Assembly (NCBI RefSeq): GCF_000182745.2
Contig: NC_016027.1
Location: 1,479,501 to 1,543,500 of the forward strand
From: Komagataeibacter medellinensis NBRC 3288
GTDB taxonomy: Bacteria > Pseudomonadota > Alphaproteobacteria > Acetobacterales > Acetobacteraceae
Direction of reading: 5' to 3'
Length of the DNA stretch: 64,000 nt
Under the pieces are notes generated by a model that was not told the origin of the DNA, did no database searches, and was given only the letters and a program-made list of their open reading frames with translations. A program made the position numbers and the translations under genes. Positions 37,041-45,727 of this stretch are shown here, piece after piece. Every line of letters begins with the position of its first letter. Position 1 is the stretch's first letter.

Positions 37041-38375
37041 CTATCCCGCGTGGCGGGACGCATCACCTTCATGTCGCTGCTGGTCCTGTGGCTGGTCATC
37101 ATGGCGCACGACCCGGTTTCCCTGCCCTTCTGAAACCCGTCGGGACGGTGGGGGTTCGTATCCGAATACCGACCGGCCGCCATATTCATGCGAACGCTCA
37201 CGTTCCCCTGCCATAATTGCGGAAAGCGAAGGCCCGGTCGCCTTCCGCTCCAGCCGTCGTGTGGCACTGTCCAGCCTGCGGATGGCTTCCAGCCGTTCCT
37301 CCCGTCCCAGTCTTGCGGCTGAGATGGCCGCCTTCATGACCGACAGCGTGCGGTCATACACCGCCACCGGCACAGGATAGGGGTGACGGTCCTTGCCACC
37401 ATGGGCAAGGGAGAAACGCGCCGGATCAGAAAAACGGCATGGCGCGCCATGCACCACTTCCGCCACCAGCGCCAGCGCGCGCACCGTGCGCGCCCCCACG
37501 CCGGGCACGCGCAGCAGGTCGGCAAAATCCTGCGGTCCCGCCTCGCTTGCCGCCGCAAGCGCACCGTGCAGGCGGCGCATGTTCACATCTGCCGGACGTA
37601 CATCATGGTGAGCGGGCAGGAACAGGTGCGGCAGTTCCGCCTGCACCGGGGCAGGCGGCGCCCTGCCTTCGATGCGCATGACTTCCTGGACCAGACGGTC
37701 CGGCCCCATAGCATGCAGCAGGTCCATCTGCCCCTGGCGCGAAGGAGCGGCGCGTCGGTCCGTCAGGTTCATGATCGCGCTGCCTGCCCTGCGCCCATCA
37801 ATGGCCGCATGCGGGGTCTCAACAAAACTGTTCAGCCCTTCAGAAAGCCAGTGATAACGCCGCGCCATGCGCTGCCCGGTATGCATGCCCTGCTGGATGA
37901 CTGCCCACCGGCCATCCGTCGCCACAACAAAACCATGCAGGTACAGGTCGAACCCGTCCTGCACGGCGGCACTGTCCACCTTGGCCACCATCTTGCTGGT
38001 TGCCACCAACGGGGCCGCATCAAGGCCAGTCGCATCCCCAATCGCCCGCAGTTCATCAGGCGTACGGCGGGAATGGCGGCCACGCCCGCCGCATACATAC
38101 AGCCCCAATTCACCCGATAGCGGGGCCAGCCCGCGCTTGAGCGCCCCGATCACGGCGGTGGTCATGCCTGATGAATGCCAGTCCATGCCCATAACCGCGC
38201 CAAAGGACTGGAACCAGAACGGATGGGCAAGGCGGCACAGGAATTCGTCACGCCCGTAATGATGGATGACCGCCTGCGTGATGACCGCACCCAACCGGGC
38301 CATGCGCTGGCCCAGCCATGCGGGCACCCGGCCGGTATGGAGCGGCAGGTCGGCAGCACCCGCGCGCCGGGTCAT
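37041..38375 (-). CDS. DUF763 domain protein
   Basis: A 444-residue protein of the DUF763 family, found in bacteria and archaea and of unknown function. Features are the N-terminal RRAGAADLPLHTGRVPAWL, the GAVMGMDWHSSGMTTAV block, LYVCGGRGRHSRRTP and a helix-hairpin-helix motif LLRVPGVGARTVRALAL near residue 300, which suggests DNA or RNA binding. The C-terminus is basic and likely disordered. It follows mntR on the same strand by 48 bases. The ATG at 38375 is favoured over 38408 by AGG spacing. Confidence 0.85.
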   Translation of the reverse strand: MTRRAGAADLPLHTGRVPAWLGQRMARLGAVITQAVIHHYGRDEFLCRLAHPFWFQSFGAVMGMDWHSSGMTTAVIGALKRGLAPLSGELGLYVCGGRGRHSRRTPDELRAIGDATGLDAAPLVATSKMVAKVDSAAVQDGFDLYLHGFVVATDGRWAVIQQGMHTGQRMARRYHWLSEGLNSFVETPHAAIDGRRAGSAIMNLTDRRAAPSRQGQMDLLHAMGPDRLVQEVMRIEGRAPPAPVQAELPHLFLPAHHDVRPADVNMRRLHGALAAASEAGPQDFADLLRVPGVGARTVRALALVAEVVHGAPCRFSDPARFSLAHGGKDRHPYPVPVAVYDRTLSVMKAAISAARLGREERLEAIRRLDSATRRLERKATGPSLSAIMAGERERSHEYGGRSVFGYEPPPSRRVSEGQGNRVVRHDDQPQDQQRHEGDASRHAG

Positions 38376-38423
38376 GGGGTGGCCTGCGGGGTATCCGCCG
38401 CCCGCCATGCCCGGCGGGATGGA

Positions 38424-38927
38424 TCAGTCACGACGGGATGCTGCCTGCATGAAGGTGGCGAGCCCCGCATCAAGCGCATGGCGCAGGGCCGCCAGCGTTT
38501 CCTTGCCTACATAATGTTCCATGCCCTCGGCATCAACGCACGCGCTGGCCTCGCTCACACCCAGCGCACGCAGGAACTGCTCGACCACCACATGGCGCTC
38601 GCGGCTTTCGCGCGCCATGTCATGGCCGGTATCAGTCAGGAAAATGCCACGGTAGCGACGACGCGTGACCAGTCCTTCCGCCTCCAGCCGCACAAGCATC
38701 TTGGCCACCGTTGGCTGCGAGACGCCAAGCCTTGTCGCGATATCGACCTGACGCGCCTCCTGCCCGTCATGGAGCAGGTCGGCGATCAGTTCGACATAAT
38801 CCTCGACCAGCGCCGTCTTGCGCGCCAGACGCGCCTGACGGAAACCGGCGGACTGCATATCCGCATCCATCATGGCCTGCCCGCGCGCGCCACGGCCCCT
38901 GTCCGGGGCAGGCTTACGGTCGGGCAT
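38424..38927 (-). CDS. mntR: manganese-responsive regulator MntR (DtxR family)
   Basis: A 167-residue dimeric repressor that senses Mn(II) (or Fe(II)) and controls metal uptake genes. The winged helix (about residues 38-95) includes VDIATRLGVSQPTVAKMLVRLEAEGLV. The dimer and metal domain has RHVVVEQFLRALGVSEASA and the AEGMEHYVG metal motif near residue 138. A basic N-terminal tail of about 35 residues is longer than in E. coli MntR. No mntH transporter is in the window. It sits 29 bases after the peroxiredoxin gene. Confidence 0.93.
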   Translation of the reverse strand: MPDRKPAPDRGRGARGQAMMDADMQSAGFRQARLARKTALVEDYVELIADLLHDGQEARQVDIATRLGVSQPTVAKMLVRLEAEGLVTRRRYRGIFLTDTGHDMARESRERHVVVEQFLRALGVSEASACVDAEGMEHYVGKETLAALRHALDAGLATFMQAASRRD

Positions 38928-38956
38928 GATGCTTTCTCCCGCTTCCCGCCATGGCG

Positions 38957-39628
38957 CTAACGCGTACGGTCCGTATCGGGCATGGTGTCATAGAACCAGC
39001 ACCGGCCCGTGGCCTTGCTTACGGCAGCCTGCGTGGTGGGTACGGGCCTGACCACATCGCAGCCCGGTGTCCAGCCTTCGGGGGTCATGACGGTATTGCC
39101 ATCGCTGCGGCGCAGGGCTTCGACAAGGCGGAGCAGCTCCTCCACCGAACGGCCAACCGACATGGGGTACCAGACCAGCGCGCGGATGACCCCGTGCGGA
39201 TCGATCACATAGGTTGCCCGCACCGTCGCGCTGTTCTGCGCGGTCTGGTCCAGCATGCCATAGGCGCGGCAGACCGCCATGGATGGATCTTCCACCAGCG
39301 GAAACGGGATCTGCACGCCAAAACGTTCCTGTATCGTCTCCAGCCAGGCAAGATGGGCGTACAGGCTGTCAACCGACAGGCCGAGCAAGGCACAGTCCAG
39401 TTTTTCAAAACGGTCGGCAGCCTTGGCCAGCGCCATGAATTCGCTGGTGCAGACGGGCGTGAAATCAGCCGGATGCGAGAAAAACAGGAGCCAGCGCCCG
39501 CGGAAATCCGACAGACGTATCTCCCCTCTGGTGGTACGGGCCGTGAAATCAGGCGCCATATCGCCAATATGCAACGGACGCATCGCAAGCGCGCTGCCAC
39601 CTGTGGATATGCTACCCTCGGTATTCAT
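38957..39628 (-). CDS. peroxiredoxin (Prx6/archaeal AhpC-TSA type)
   Basis: A 223-residue thiol peroxidase that reduces H2O2 and organic peroxides. The peroxidatic Cys is in HPADFTPVCTSEF near residue 60 (the conserved P-x3-T-x2-C). RATYVIDPHGVIRAL and WYPMSVGRSVEELLR are typical of the long Prx6-like branch. A C-terminal PEGWTPGCDVV places a second Cys that could resolve the disulfide. AAGGG lies six bases before the ATG. Its 5' end faces the sulfide operon; mntR and DUF763 follow on the same strand. Confidence 0.92.
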   Translation of the reverse strand: MNTEGSISTGGSALAMRPLHIGDMAPDFTARTTRGEIRLSDFRGRWLLFFSHPADFTPVCTSEFMALAKAADRFEKLDCALLGLSVDSLYAHLAWLETIQERFGVQIPFPLVEDPSMAVCRAYGMLDQTAQNSATVRATYVIDPHGVIRALVWYPMSVGRSVEELLRLVEALRRSDGNTVMTPEGWTPGCDVVRPVPTTQAAVSKATGRCWFYDTMPDTDRTR

Positions 39629-39655
39629 CCTCTGCCCTTTTGCATCTGACGTGGC

Positions 39656-39692
39656 TTGACGCAAGCCATCTCATAACATACATTTATTATGT
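39656..39692 (+). promoter_or_regulatory. promoter and palindromic operator of the sulfide-detoxification operon
   Basis: TTGACG (39656-39661), a 17-base spacer and TACATT (39679-39684) form a likely promoter ahead of the persulfide dioxygenase gene. ACATA-N7-TATGT (39676-39692) overlaps the -10. In many proteobacteria such operons are repressed by the ArsR-type persulfide sensor BigR/SqrR; no bigR is in this window, so the assignment is an inference. Confidence 0.5.
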
Positions 39693-39718
39693 AATTCATA
39701 AACTATGGAAGACTTTCC

Positions 39719-40642
39719 ATGCCAGACCCTGCCATTCAGGCCGCCACGCGCCAGATTGCCACATGCCGCGCAACAGGCAGGGCACCCGTTATCAAAACAT
39801 TTTTTGACAACCCGACCTTCACCGCCACCCATATCGTGCACGATCCGGCCACACGCGCCTGTGCCGTGGTGGACAGCGTGATGGACTACGATCCCGCATC
39901 GGGCAAAATCGATTACGCCATGGCGCAGGAAGTGGTGGATTATATCACAGCCGAAAAGCTGAAGGTGGACTGGCTGCTCGAGACCCATGTCCATGCCGAC
40001 CACCTGTCCGCAGCACCCTGGCTGCAGGAACGTCTGGGTGGCAGGCTGGCCATCGGCGCCGATATCAAGACCGTACAGAATATCTTCGGCAAGCTGTTCA
40101 ACGCTGGCACGCGCTTTGCGCGTGATGGTTCGCAGTTCGACCACCTGTTCCATGATGGCGAGACCTTCACGCTTGGCAGCCTGCCCGCCATCGCCCTGCA
40201 TGTGCCCGGCCACACACCGGCGGATATGGCCTACGTGATCGGGGATGCCGCCTTCATTGGCGATACCCTGTTCATGCCCGACTACGGTACGGCGCGGGCC
40301 GACTTTCCGGGCGGCAATGCGCGCACGCTATACCAGTCCATCCGCAGGCTTCTCTCCCTGCCCGAGGAGACACGGCTTTTCCTGTGTCACGACTACAAGG
40401 CACCGGGGCGCGACACCTATGCATGGGAAACCACCATCGGCGCGGAACGGGCCCATAACGTCCACGTTCATAATGGAGTGGATGAAGAAACATTCGTTGC
40501 CATGCGCACGGCACGCGATGCCACGCTGTCGCTGCCGAACCTGATCATGCCATCCGTGCAGGTCAACATGCGCGGCGGCCACCTGCCCGAACCGGAAGAC
40601 AATGGTGTAAGTTACATCAAGATACCGGTCAGCGGTTCCTGA
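39719..40642 (+). CDS. persulfide dioxygenase (ETHE1/Blh-like MBL-fold hydrolase)
   Basis: A 307-residue metallo-beta-lactamase fold protein that oxidises glutathione persulfide to sulfite and glutathione. Iron ligands are in ETHVHADHLSA (HxHxDH) near residue 90, VPGHTPADM near residue 163, FIGDTLFMPD near residue 180 and FLCHDYKAPG near residue 222. The Cys-His pattern and the directly downstream SQR gene (54-base gap) support the Blh/ETHE1 assignment over glyoxalase II. No rhodanese domain is fused. Confidence 0.9.
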   Translation: MPDPAIQAATRQIATCRATGRAPVIKTFFDNPTFTATHIVHDPATRACAVVDSVMDYDPASGKIDYAMAQEVVDYITAEKLKVDWLLETHVHADHLSAAPWLQERLGGRLAIGADIKTVQNIFGKLFNAGTRFARDGSQFDHLFHDGETFTLGSLPAIALHVPGHTPADMAYVIGDAAFIGDTLFMPDYGTARADFPGGNARTLYQSIRRLLSLPEETRLFLCHDYKAPGRDTYAWETTIGAERAHNVHVHNGVDEETFVAMRTARDATLSLPNLIMPSVQVNMRGGHLPEPEDNGVSYIKIPVSGS

Positions 40643-40696
40643 CAGGCCCTGTATCCTTAATTACTTTCCCCCTTATCGTGCTTACGGAGATCATTC

Positions 40697-41983
40697 ATGA
40701 CAGACACCGCGCCATCCGCCCCCAGCCTGTCCAGCGCCGTGCGGGGACTGACCTATGACGTTGTCGTGGTGGGCGGAGGGGCTGCGGGCCTGTCCACCGC
40801 CGCCAGCATCCTCAAGCGCCGCGGCGGCATTACGGTTGCCATCATCGAGCCCTCTACCTCGCATTTCTACCAGCCTGGCTGGACACTGGTGGGCGGCGGT
40901 GTGTTCAAGCAGTCCCAGACGCGGCGGTCGGAAAGCCGGCTGATCCCGGCCGGTGCCGACTGGGTGCAGGCGGCGGCTACCGGGTTTGAGCCTGAAGCCA
41001 ACCTCGTGCACCTGTCCACCGGGTCCTCCATCCGCTACAGCGTGCTGGTGGTGGCTACCGGCCTGACCCTGAACTGGGATGGGATCGAGGGGCTGAGCGA
41101 GACGCTGGGCCGCAATGGCGTTACGTCGAACTACCGCTACGACCTGGCCCCCTACACCTGGCAGATGGTGCAGACACTGGGGCGTGGCAACGCGGTATTC
41201 ACCCAGCCGCCCATGCCCATCAAGTGCGCGGGCGCACCGCAGAAGGCGATGTACCTGGCCTGTGACGCATGGCGCAGGCGCGGGCTTGCCGACAATATCA
41301 ACGTCTCCTTCCACACCGCCACGCCGGGGCTGTTCGGGGTGAAGGAATTCGTGCCGCCGCTGATGGAATACATCCACCGCTACCACATTGACCTGTGCCT
41401 GAAATCCAACCTGAAGAAGGTGGACGGCAAGAACCGCATCGCCACGTTCGAGAACGTGGCCGAGGATGGCAGCAAGACCACCACCGAGACCGAATTCGAC
41501 ATGCTGCATGTCGTCCCGCCCCAGTGCGCGCCTGAAGTGATCCGCAACAGTCCGCTTGCGGGCGATGGCGGCTGGGTATCGGTTGATCCCGCCACCCTGC
41601 GCCACACCAAATTCGAGAATGTTTTCGCACTGGGCGATGTAGCGGGCACATCCAACGCCAAGACGGCCGCCGCCGTGCGCGTGCAGGCGCCGGTGGTTGC
41701 GGTCAACGTACTGGCCACACTGGACCACAAGCCCATGGCTGCCGATTACGATGGTTATGGCGCCTGCCCGCTTACGGTGGAGCGCGGCAAGATCGTACTG
41801 GCCGAATTCGCCTATGGCGGCAAGCTGGACCCCACCCTGCCGACATGGCTGCTCAATGGCCGCAAGCCCACCCATATGGCATGGTTCCTCAAGGAATGGG
41901 TGATGCCGGTACTGTACTGGGATGGCATGCTCAAGGGCCGTGAACTGATGGTCGCCCCCCACAAGATCGGCACACCGCGCTGA
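40697..41983 (+). CDS. sqr: sulfide:quinone oxidoreductase (type II, SQRDL-like)
   Basis: A 428-residue membrane-associated flavoprotein that oxidises sulfide and passes electrons to quinone, making a persulfide that the upstream dioxygenase removes. FAD binding is DVVVVGGGAAGLSTAA near residue 20. PPMPIKCAGAPQKAMYLA near residue 173 contains a catalytic Cys, the second FAD block is NVFALGDVAGTSNAKTAAAV, and the tail has YGACPLTVERGKIVLAEF. The ribosome site CGGAGA lies about eight bases upstream. The protein lacks a membrane helix; attachment is by C-terminal amphipathic helices. Confidence 0.93.
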   Translation: MTDTAPSAPSLSSAVRGLTYDVVVVGGGAAGLSTAASILKRRGGITVAIIEPSTSHFYQPGWTLVGGGVFKQSQTRRSESRLIPAGADWVQAAATGFEPEANLVHLSTGSSIRYSVLVVATGLTLNWDGIEGLSETLGRNGVTSNYRYDLAPYTWQMVQTLGRGNAVFTQPPMPIKCAGAPQKAMYLACDAWRRRGLADNINVSFHTATPGLFGVKEFVPPLMEYIHRYHIDLCLKSNLKKVDGKNRIATFENVAEDGSKTTTETEFDMLHVVPPQCAPEVIRNSPLAGDGGWVSVDPATLRHTKFENVFALGDVAGTSNAKTAAAVRVQAPVVAVNVLATLDHKPMAADYDGYGACPLTVERGKIVLAEFAYGGKLDPTLPTWLLNGRKPTHMAWFLKEWVMPVLYWDGMLKGRELMVAPHKIGTPR

Positions 41984-42001
41984 TCGTAACAGGGTTGGTA
42001 C

Positions 42002-42619
42002 ATGGCATGGCCGTGCCGCGGGGTGGACCTGCGCGCGGCCATGCGTATGAATACGGCCATGGATACCAAGCAGCCTTCCGCCCACAATGTGGGATCCTCG
42101 CGCCCGTTGCGTCTGGCCGATGATGTTGTCAGCCATGCCATCTATGGCGGCCCGGACAAATGTTACCGCTATGCCCTGACACGGACATGGGATGCATCGC
42201 GCCCCGCCGTGATGTGGCTCATGATGAACCCATCCGTTGCCACGGAAGATGGAGATGACCGCACCGTGGCCAAGTGCCAGCGCTATGCCCGCGCCTGGGG
42301 TTACGGCACGCTGCTGGTTGGCAACACCTTCGCCTACCGCTGCACCGACCAGAAGCGCCTGACTGAAGTGCCCGACCCGGTCGGCCCCGAAAACGATACC
42401 AACCTGTTGGCCATGGCGCGCCGGGCCGACCTGGTGGTGGCAGCCTATGGCTCACCCCAGATCAAAAGCCTGCTGCCACGTGGGCCGGAAGTGGTGCGCA
42501 TGTTGCAGAAGCACGGCATAACCATAAGCGCCATGCGGTTGAGTGCGCGCTCGGGCCGGCCCGAGCACCCACTCTACCTGCCCGGCACGCTGCGCCCCAC
42601 GCCACTGCCCGCTCTATAA
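42002..42619 (+). CDS. DUF1643 domain protein
   Basis: A 205-residue (or shorter) protein with the DUF1643 core: YRYALTRTWD, PAVMWLMMNPSVATEDGDDRTVAKCQRYARAWGYG and LLVGNTFAYRCTDQKRL, then LVVAAYG. The family function is unknown. AGGG lies seven bases before the ATG at 42002; ATGs at 42041, 42047 and 42059 also fit, and the conserved core starts after all of them. It follows sqr by 18 bases and probably joins that transcript by read-through. Confidence 0.82.
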   Translation: MAWPCRGVDLRAAMRMNTAMDTKQPSAHNVGSSRPLRLADDVVSHAIYGGPDKCYRYALTRTWDASRPAVMWLMMNPSVATEDGDDRTVAKCQRYARAWGYGTLLVGNTFAYRCTDQKRLTEVPDPVGPENDTNLLAMARRADLVVAAYGSPQIKSLLPRGPEVVRMLQKHGITISAMRLSARSGRPEHPLYLPGTLRPTPLPAL

Positions 42620-42635
42620 ACCAGAAAACGTAGAG

Positions 42636-42711
42636 AAGTTTTTGGTGAAGCTTTTTTCAATAAGCTGCGAAGAACGCTGCCTTTTTGAAAAAAGGTAGCA
42701 CTCAAAAACTT
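42636..42711. repeat. structured intergenic repeat, copy 2
   Basis: A 76-base element with ends AAGTTTTTGG (42636-42645) and TCAAAAACTT (42702-42711), about three quarters identical to the 9585 copy and in the same orientation. The second hairpin (GCTGCCTTTTT with AAAAAGGTAGC) keeps pairing through a G-T wobble. This copy lies between the convergent DUF1643 and dinB genes, so selection for the hairpin as a bidirectional terminator is plausible. Confidence 0.8.
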
Positions 42712-42727
42712 TTATTCCCTTTTCACT

Positions 42728-43807
42728 TCAGCCAAAAAGGGCCAGTTGCTGCGGCGCAGGCATGCCACCGGCGGTCCGTAACCCCGAGACCGTAATGCCC
42801 ATCAGCCGTATGCCGCGCGGGGGCGGAAAGCATGGTGCGAACAGCAAGGCGGCACGCTGCTGCACGTCGGCCGCATCACGCACTGCATCCGGCCCGGTGC
42901 GCCCGCGCACGATCTGCCTGAAATCATTATACTTGACCTTGACGGTTACGGTCACGCCAGTCAGATCACGCGCCTGGCAGCGGTTCCAGACCTTGTGCGC
43001 AAGATCATGAATGCTGGCCTGCGCTGCCAGCCATTCATGGATATCGGTATCGAACGTCTTTTCAGCCCCTACGGAACGGCGTGGGCGGTTGACCTCCACG
43101 GGACGGTCATCAATTCCGCGCGCAATACCATGATAAAAACCGGCGGCCTTGCCAAAATGCCGCAGCAGGCGCGATAGCGGCTGTCTACGCAGGTCCAGCC
43201 CCGTGCGAATGCCCAGCGCGTTCATGCGCGCGGCAGTAGCAGGCCCGATACCATGGAAGCTGCTCACCGGCAGGCTGGCCACAAAATCCGCACCCATGGC
43301 CGGTGTAATGACAAACTGGCCATTGGGCTTGCGATAATCCGATGCCAGCTTGGCCAGGAATTTATTGTAGGATACACCCGCCGATGCGGTCAGCCCCGTC
43401 TGGGCATGGATAAACCCCCGGATGGCAGTAGCCATGGCGGTCGCCGATGGGTAAGGCAATAGCGGCTGCGTTACATCCAGATAGGCTTCATCAAGCGAAA
43501 GCGGCTGGATCAGGCTGGTAAAGCGGGCAAAGATTGCCTGCACCTGCGCCGAGACCGCACGGTACACCTCAAATCGGGGTGGCACGAACACAAGATCAGG
43601 GCACTTGCGCAGCGCCGTGACCGAAGGCATGGCAGATCGGACCCCGAAGCGCCGGGCTTCATAACTGGCTGCAGCCACAACGCCACGGCGTCCGGCGCTG
43701 CCTACGGCAACCGGTCGGCCACGCAGGGCCGGATTGTCGCGCTGTTCCACCGATGCGTAGAATGCATCCATGTCCACATGGATGATTCGGCGGCACGCCT
43801 GCGTCAT
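42728..43807 (-). CDS. dinB: DNA polymerase IV (Y family)
   Basis: A 359-residue translesion polymerase. Motifs are IIHVDMDAFYASVEQRD at the N-terminus (first catalytic Asp), RRGVVAAASYEARRFGVRSAM, PLSLDEAYLDVT with the catalytic DE pair near residue 105, and GVSYNKFLAKLASD. The HhH segment is FHGIGPATAARMNALGI. The C-terminal QLALFG fits the beta-clamp binding consensus QLxLF. ATG 43807 starts two residues before the Arg-rich lead-in; the ribosome site is weak. Confidence 0.95.
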   Translation of the reverse strand: MTQACRRIIHVDMDAFYASVEQRDNPALRGRPVAVGSAGRRGVVAAASYEARRFGVRSAMPSVTALRKCPDLVFVPPRFEVYRAVSAQVQAIFARFTSLIQPLSLDEAYLDVTQPLLPYPSATAMATAIRGFIHAQTGLTASAGVSYNKFLAKLASDYRKPNGQFVITPAMGADFVASLPVSSFHGIGPATAARMNALGIRTGLDLRRQPLSRLLRHFGKAAGFYHGIARGIDDRPVEVNRPRRSVGAEKTFDTDIHEWLAAQASIHDLAHKVWNRCQARDLTGVTVTVKVKYNDFRQIVRGRTGPDAVRDAADVQQRAALLFAPCFPPPRGIRLMGITVSGLRTAGGMPAPQQLALFG

Positions 43808-43877
43808 GCCACACCGGGGCTGCAACCCTGCACGGCCATGCCCCCGCAGGGCACGGCCGGCAGGCAATCAGGCTGGA

Positions 43878-43997
43878 TCAGCCGTTGCACTTCTTTTTCT
43901 TGAGGAAAAATACGATAAGGCCGGCAATCGCGCCGAAAACCAGGATGCCCTTCATGCTGGGGCACTTGGAGGGGCACTTGGTCGTACAGTCAGACAT
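43878..43997 (-). CDS. 39-residue Cys-rich single-pass membrane peptide
   Basis: A small gene that is easy to overlook. It reads MSDCTTKCPSKCPSMKGILV, then FGAIAGLIVFFLKKKKCNG. Three Cys occur in a CxxxCxxxC pattern before one hydrophobic helix (about residues 17-32) and a fourth Cys near the lysine-rich C-terminus. AAGGA lies seven bases before the ATG. It could bind a metal or form disulfides at the membrane, but no family is known to me. It is 71 bases from the dinB start on the same strand. Confidence 0.6.
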   Translation of the reverse strand: MSDCTTKCPSKCPSMKGILVFGAIAGLIVFFLKKKKCNG

Positions 43998-44209
43998 GGT
44001 TCATTCCTTGATAAACAGGGCCGCTCCAGATGGGGACGGCGCATCCCCATACTACCGCATGCCTGAAACATGACCATACCGCATTTTACATCTCCCCGCC
44101 CCTTGCGGCCTGACATGCGATGACAGGGCAGCCGCATTGCGTTGTGCTATCTTTTGTTACGTGAAGCGGCGGGCAATGATGGCCCGACAAAGACCGGAGA
44201 ATATGACCC

Positions 44210-44911
44210 ATGAAGAAAATCGCCCTGCTGCCCGCCGCCCTGCTTATGCTTGGAACGGCGGCTGGCGCTGCCCATGCCACGCCGTCTGCCGGGCGTGCGG
44301 TCAACCGTGATTTCGCCAAGCTGTCGGTCGATGGCAGCCGCGCGTTTGACGACATTGCCATGGCCCGCACGGCACTGGCCAACAACGACACAGCCGGTGC
44401 CGTAAAACTGCTGACCGACGCCAACAATGCCCTCAAGCGCGCCAAAAGCGACAACAAGGTGTTCATGAAGGCCGAAGCCCAGCTGACCCCGCCCAAGAAG
44501 GCCCCGGCTGGCGCACCGGCCCCTGCGGCTGCCGCCTCCACCAAGCCGGTCGCCTGGCTGCCGGTTGATGGCGAATACATCGTAACCGAAGACCTTGAGC
44601 CCAGCTCCACCAAGGCCACTGCCGTTACTTCCGCCAATACCAGCCTGAACAAGGGCCAGCCCGCACAGGCGGCGCAGAACCTGCAGGTTGCGGCTGTGGA
44701 TGTTGATTTCGTTCTGGCCATCGCCCCGCTTGATACCAGCGCCAGCGATGTCTACCGCGCCACCAACCTGCTGGCGGGCAAGGATACCAAGGGGGCCGAC
44801 AACGCCCTGCAGGAAGCCCAGAACAGCATCCGCTTCGTATCGGAAGACATGGTCGGCACGCCTGACGGCCAGAAGCCGACGGGTCACGGCAAAAAAGCCG
44901 CCAACAACTGA
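44210..44911 (+). CDS. yfdX: YfdX family periplasmic protein
   Basis: A 233-residue exported protein. The signal peptide MKKIALLPAALLMLGTAAG ends near AHA at residue 23. The YfdX-type alpha-helical domain has RDFAKLSVDGSRAFDDIAMARTAL and VSEDM-type repeats, and about 15 residues are Pro/Ala-rich near residue 95. In E. coli YfdX lies in an EvgA-regulated acid-stress locus and has chaperone-like behaviour; in an acid-producing host a similar role is an inference. A CGGAGAA site lies nine bases before the ATG. Confidence 0.8.
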   Translation: MKKIALLPAALLMLGTAAGAAHATPSAGRAVNRDFAKLSVDGSRAFDDIAMARTALANNDTAGAVKLLTDANNALKRAKSDNKVFMKAEAQLTPPKKAPAGAPAPAAAASTKPVAWLPVDGEYIVTEDLEPSSTKATAVTSANTSLNKGQPAQAAQNLQVAAVDVDFVLAIAPLDTSASDVYRATNLLAGKDTKGADNALQEAQNSIRFVSEDMVGTPDGQKPTGHGKKAANN

Positions 44912-44931
44912 CCTGCTGGTTGTTCCCAGTC

Positions 44932-45585
44932 ATGTCGATGCACTGCCCTGCCCTGCCTGTCCTGCTAGTCGGGGCGGGCATGGTCGGGGTAGCCATCGGC
45001 CTGCCCACGCAAGCTGCCCGCGCTGCGGGTGAGATCATGCTCTGCCTCGAGCGCCATCCCGTGAACAATAGCTTCGTGCAGGCCCAGCCTGAACCGAAAT
45101 CCGTGCCAGTGCCCGCAGGTACCGTATTCAATTACGCGGGCCATGCGTTTGGCCCGGCCGACGACCCGCTTGACCGGGCGCATGCCAATCCTGATGGAGA
45201 TGGCTGGCGTGGCATTTCCCCTACGGAAGAAACCCGCCGCCGTAACCTGCAGATGGAAGACATCGGGGGAGATGGCGCCTATCACCGCCCCCAGGCCGGT
45301 CTTATGACCACCGGCGCCGTGACGCTGTCACCCGCCCATCCCTGCGCCCGCATTGGAGCGCAGGCGCTCCTGTCCGCTGACTGGACATGGACAATGGAAA
45401 GCATTCCTGCCCGTCCTGACATGTATTTCCAGGTTTATGGTACCGTGCATGACCAGCAGCTTGACCCGACATTCAATAACGATGCCGATCCCTTCCAGCA
45501 GATCGCGGCGCGTGGCGGCATAAACGCCATTGTCACACAGACGGTTGATCAGGCGGTAACCCTGCATTCGCCCGACATGCCCTGA
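44932..45585 (+). CDS. exported hypothetical protein, 217 aa
   Basis: A signal peptide (about residues 1-32, ending ARAAG) leads a mature protein with two Cys (IMLCLERH and HPCARIGA) that may form a disulfide. The sequence contains GDGAYHRPQAGLMTTGAVTLSP and TVDQAVTLHSPDMP at the end. No family recognised. ATG 44932 is preferred to TTG 44920. It follows YfdX by 20 bases, so the pair is probably one transcript. Confidence 0.65.
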   Translation: MSMHCPALPVLLVGAGMVGVAIGLPTQAARAAGEIMLCLERHPVNNSFVQAQPEPKSVPVPAGTVFNYAGHAFGPADDPLDRAHANPDGDGWRGISPTEETRRRNLQMEDIGGDGAYHRPQAGLMTTGAVTLSPAHPCARIGAQALLSADWTWTMESIPARPDMYFQVYGTVHDQQLDPTFNNDADPFQQIAARGGINAIVTQTVDQAVTLHSPDMP

Positions 45586-45649
45586 ACCGGGCGGCATGGC
45601 GGCAGGGCCATATTTTAGGGGTGCGCTTACTCCGTTTCAGTCGTGGCCT

Positions 45650-45666
45650 TTACCCCCACCGGGGGT
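45650..45666 (+). promoter_or_regulatory. CsoR/FrmR-like G-tract palindrome
   Basis: TACCCCC (45650-45656), ACC, GGGGGTA (45660-45666): a perfect seven-bp inverted repeat overlapping a TATACA (45665-45670) that could be a -10 box. CsoR/RcnR/FrmR-type repressors bind operators of this TACC-Gtract form. The assignment is by resemblance only. Confidence 0.4.
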
Positions 45667-45713
45667 ATACAACCCACCATGGAACCGATACAGGGCTGTT
45701 CCCATAGGGAAAC

Positions 45714-45727
45714 ATAACATGCATGTT
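45714..45727. promoter_or_regulatory. perfect 14-bp palindrome
   Basis: TAACATGCATGTTA is self-complementary over 14 bases, 70 bases before the gene at 45798 and 48 bases after the G-tract palindrome. It could be a second regulator site. Between 45728 and 45797 there is only the GGAG ribosome site. Confidence 0.4.

Noticed and set aside
40691-42136. Minus-strand open frame of 481 codons over sqr
   Set aside because: Antisense shadow of a flavoprotein with FAD motifs on the plus strand.
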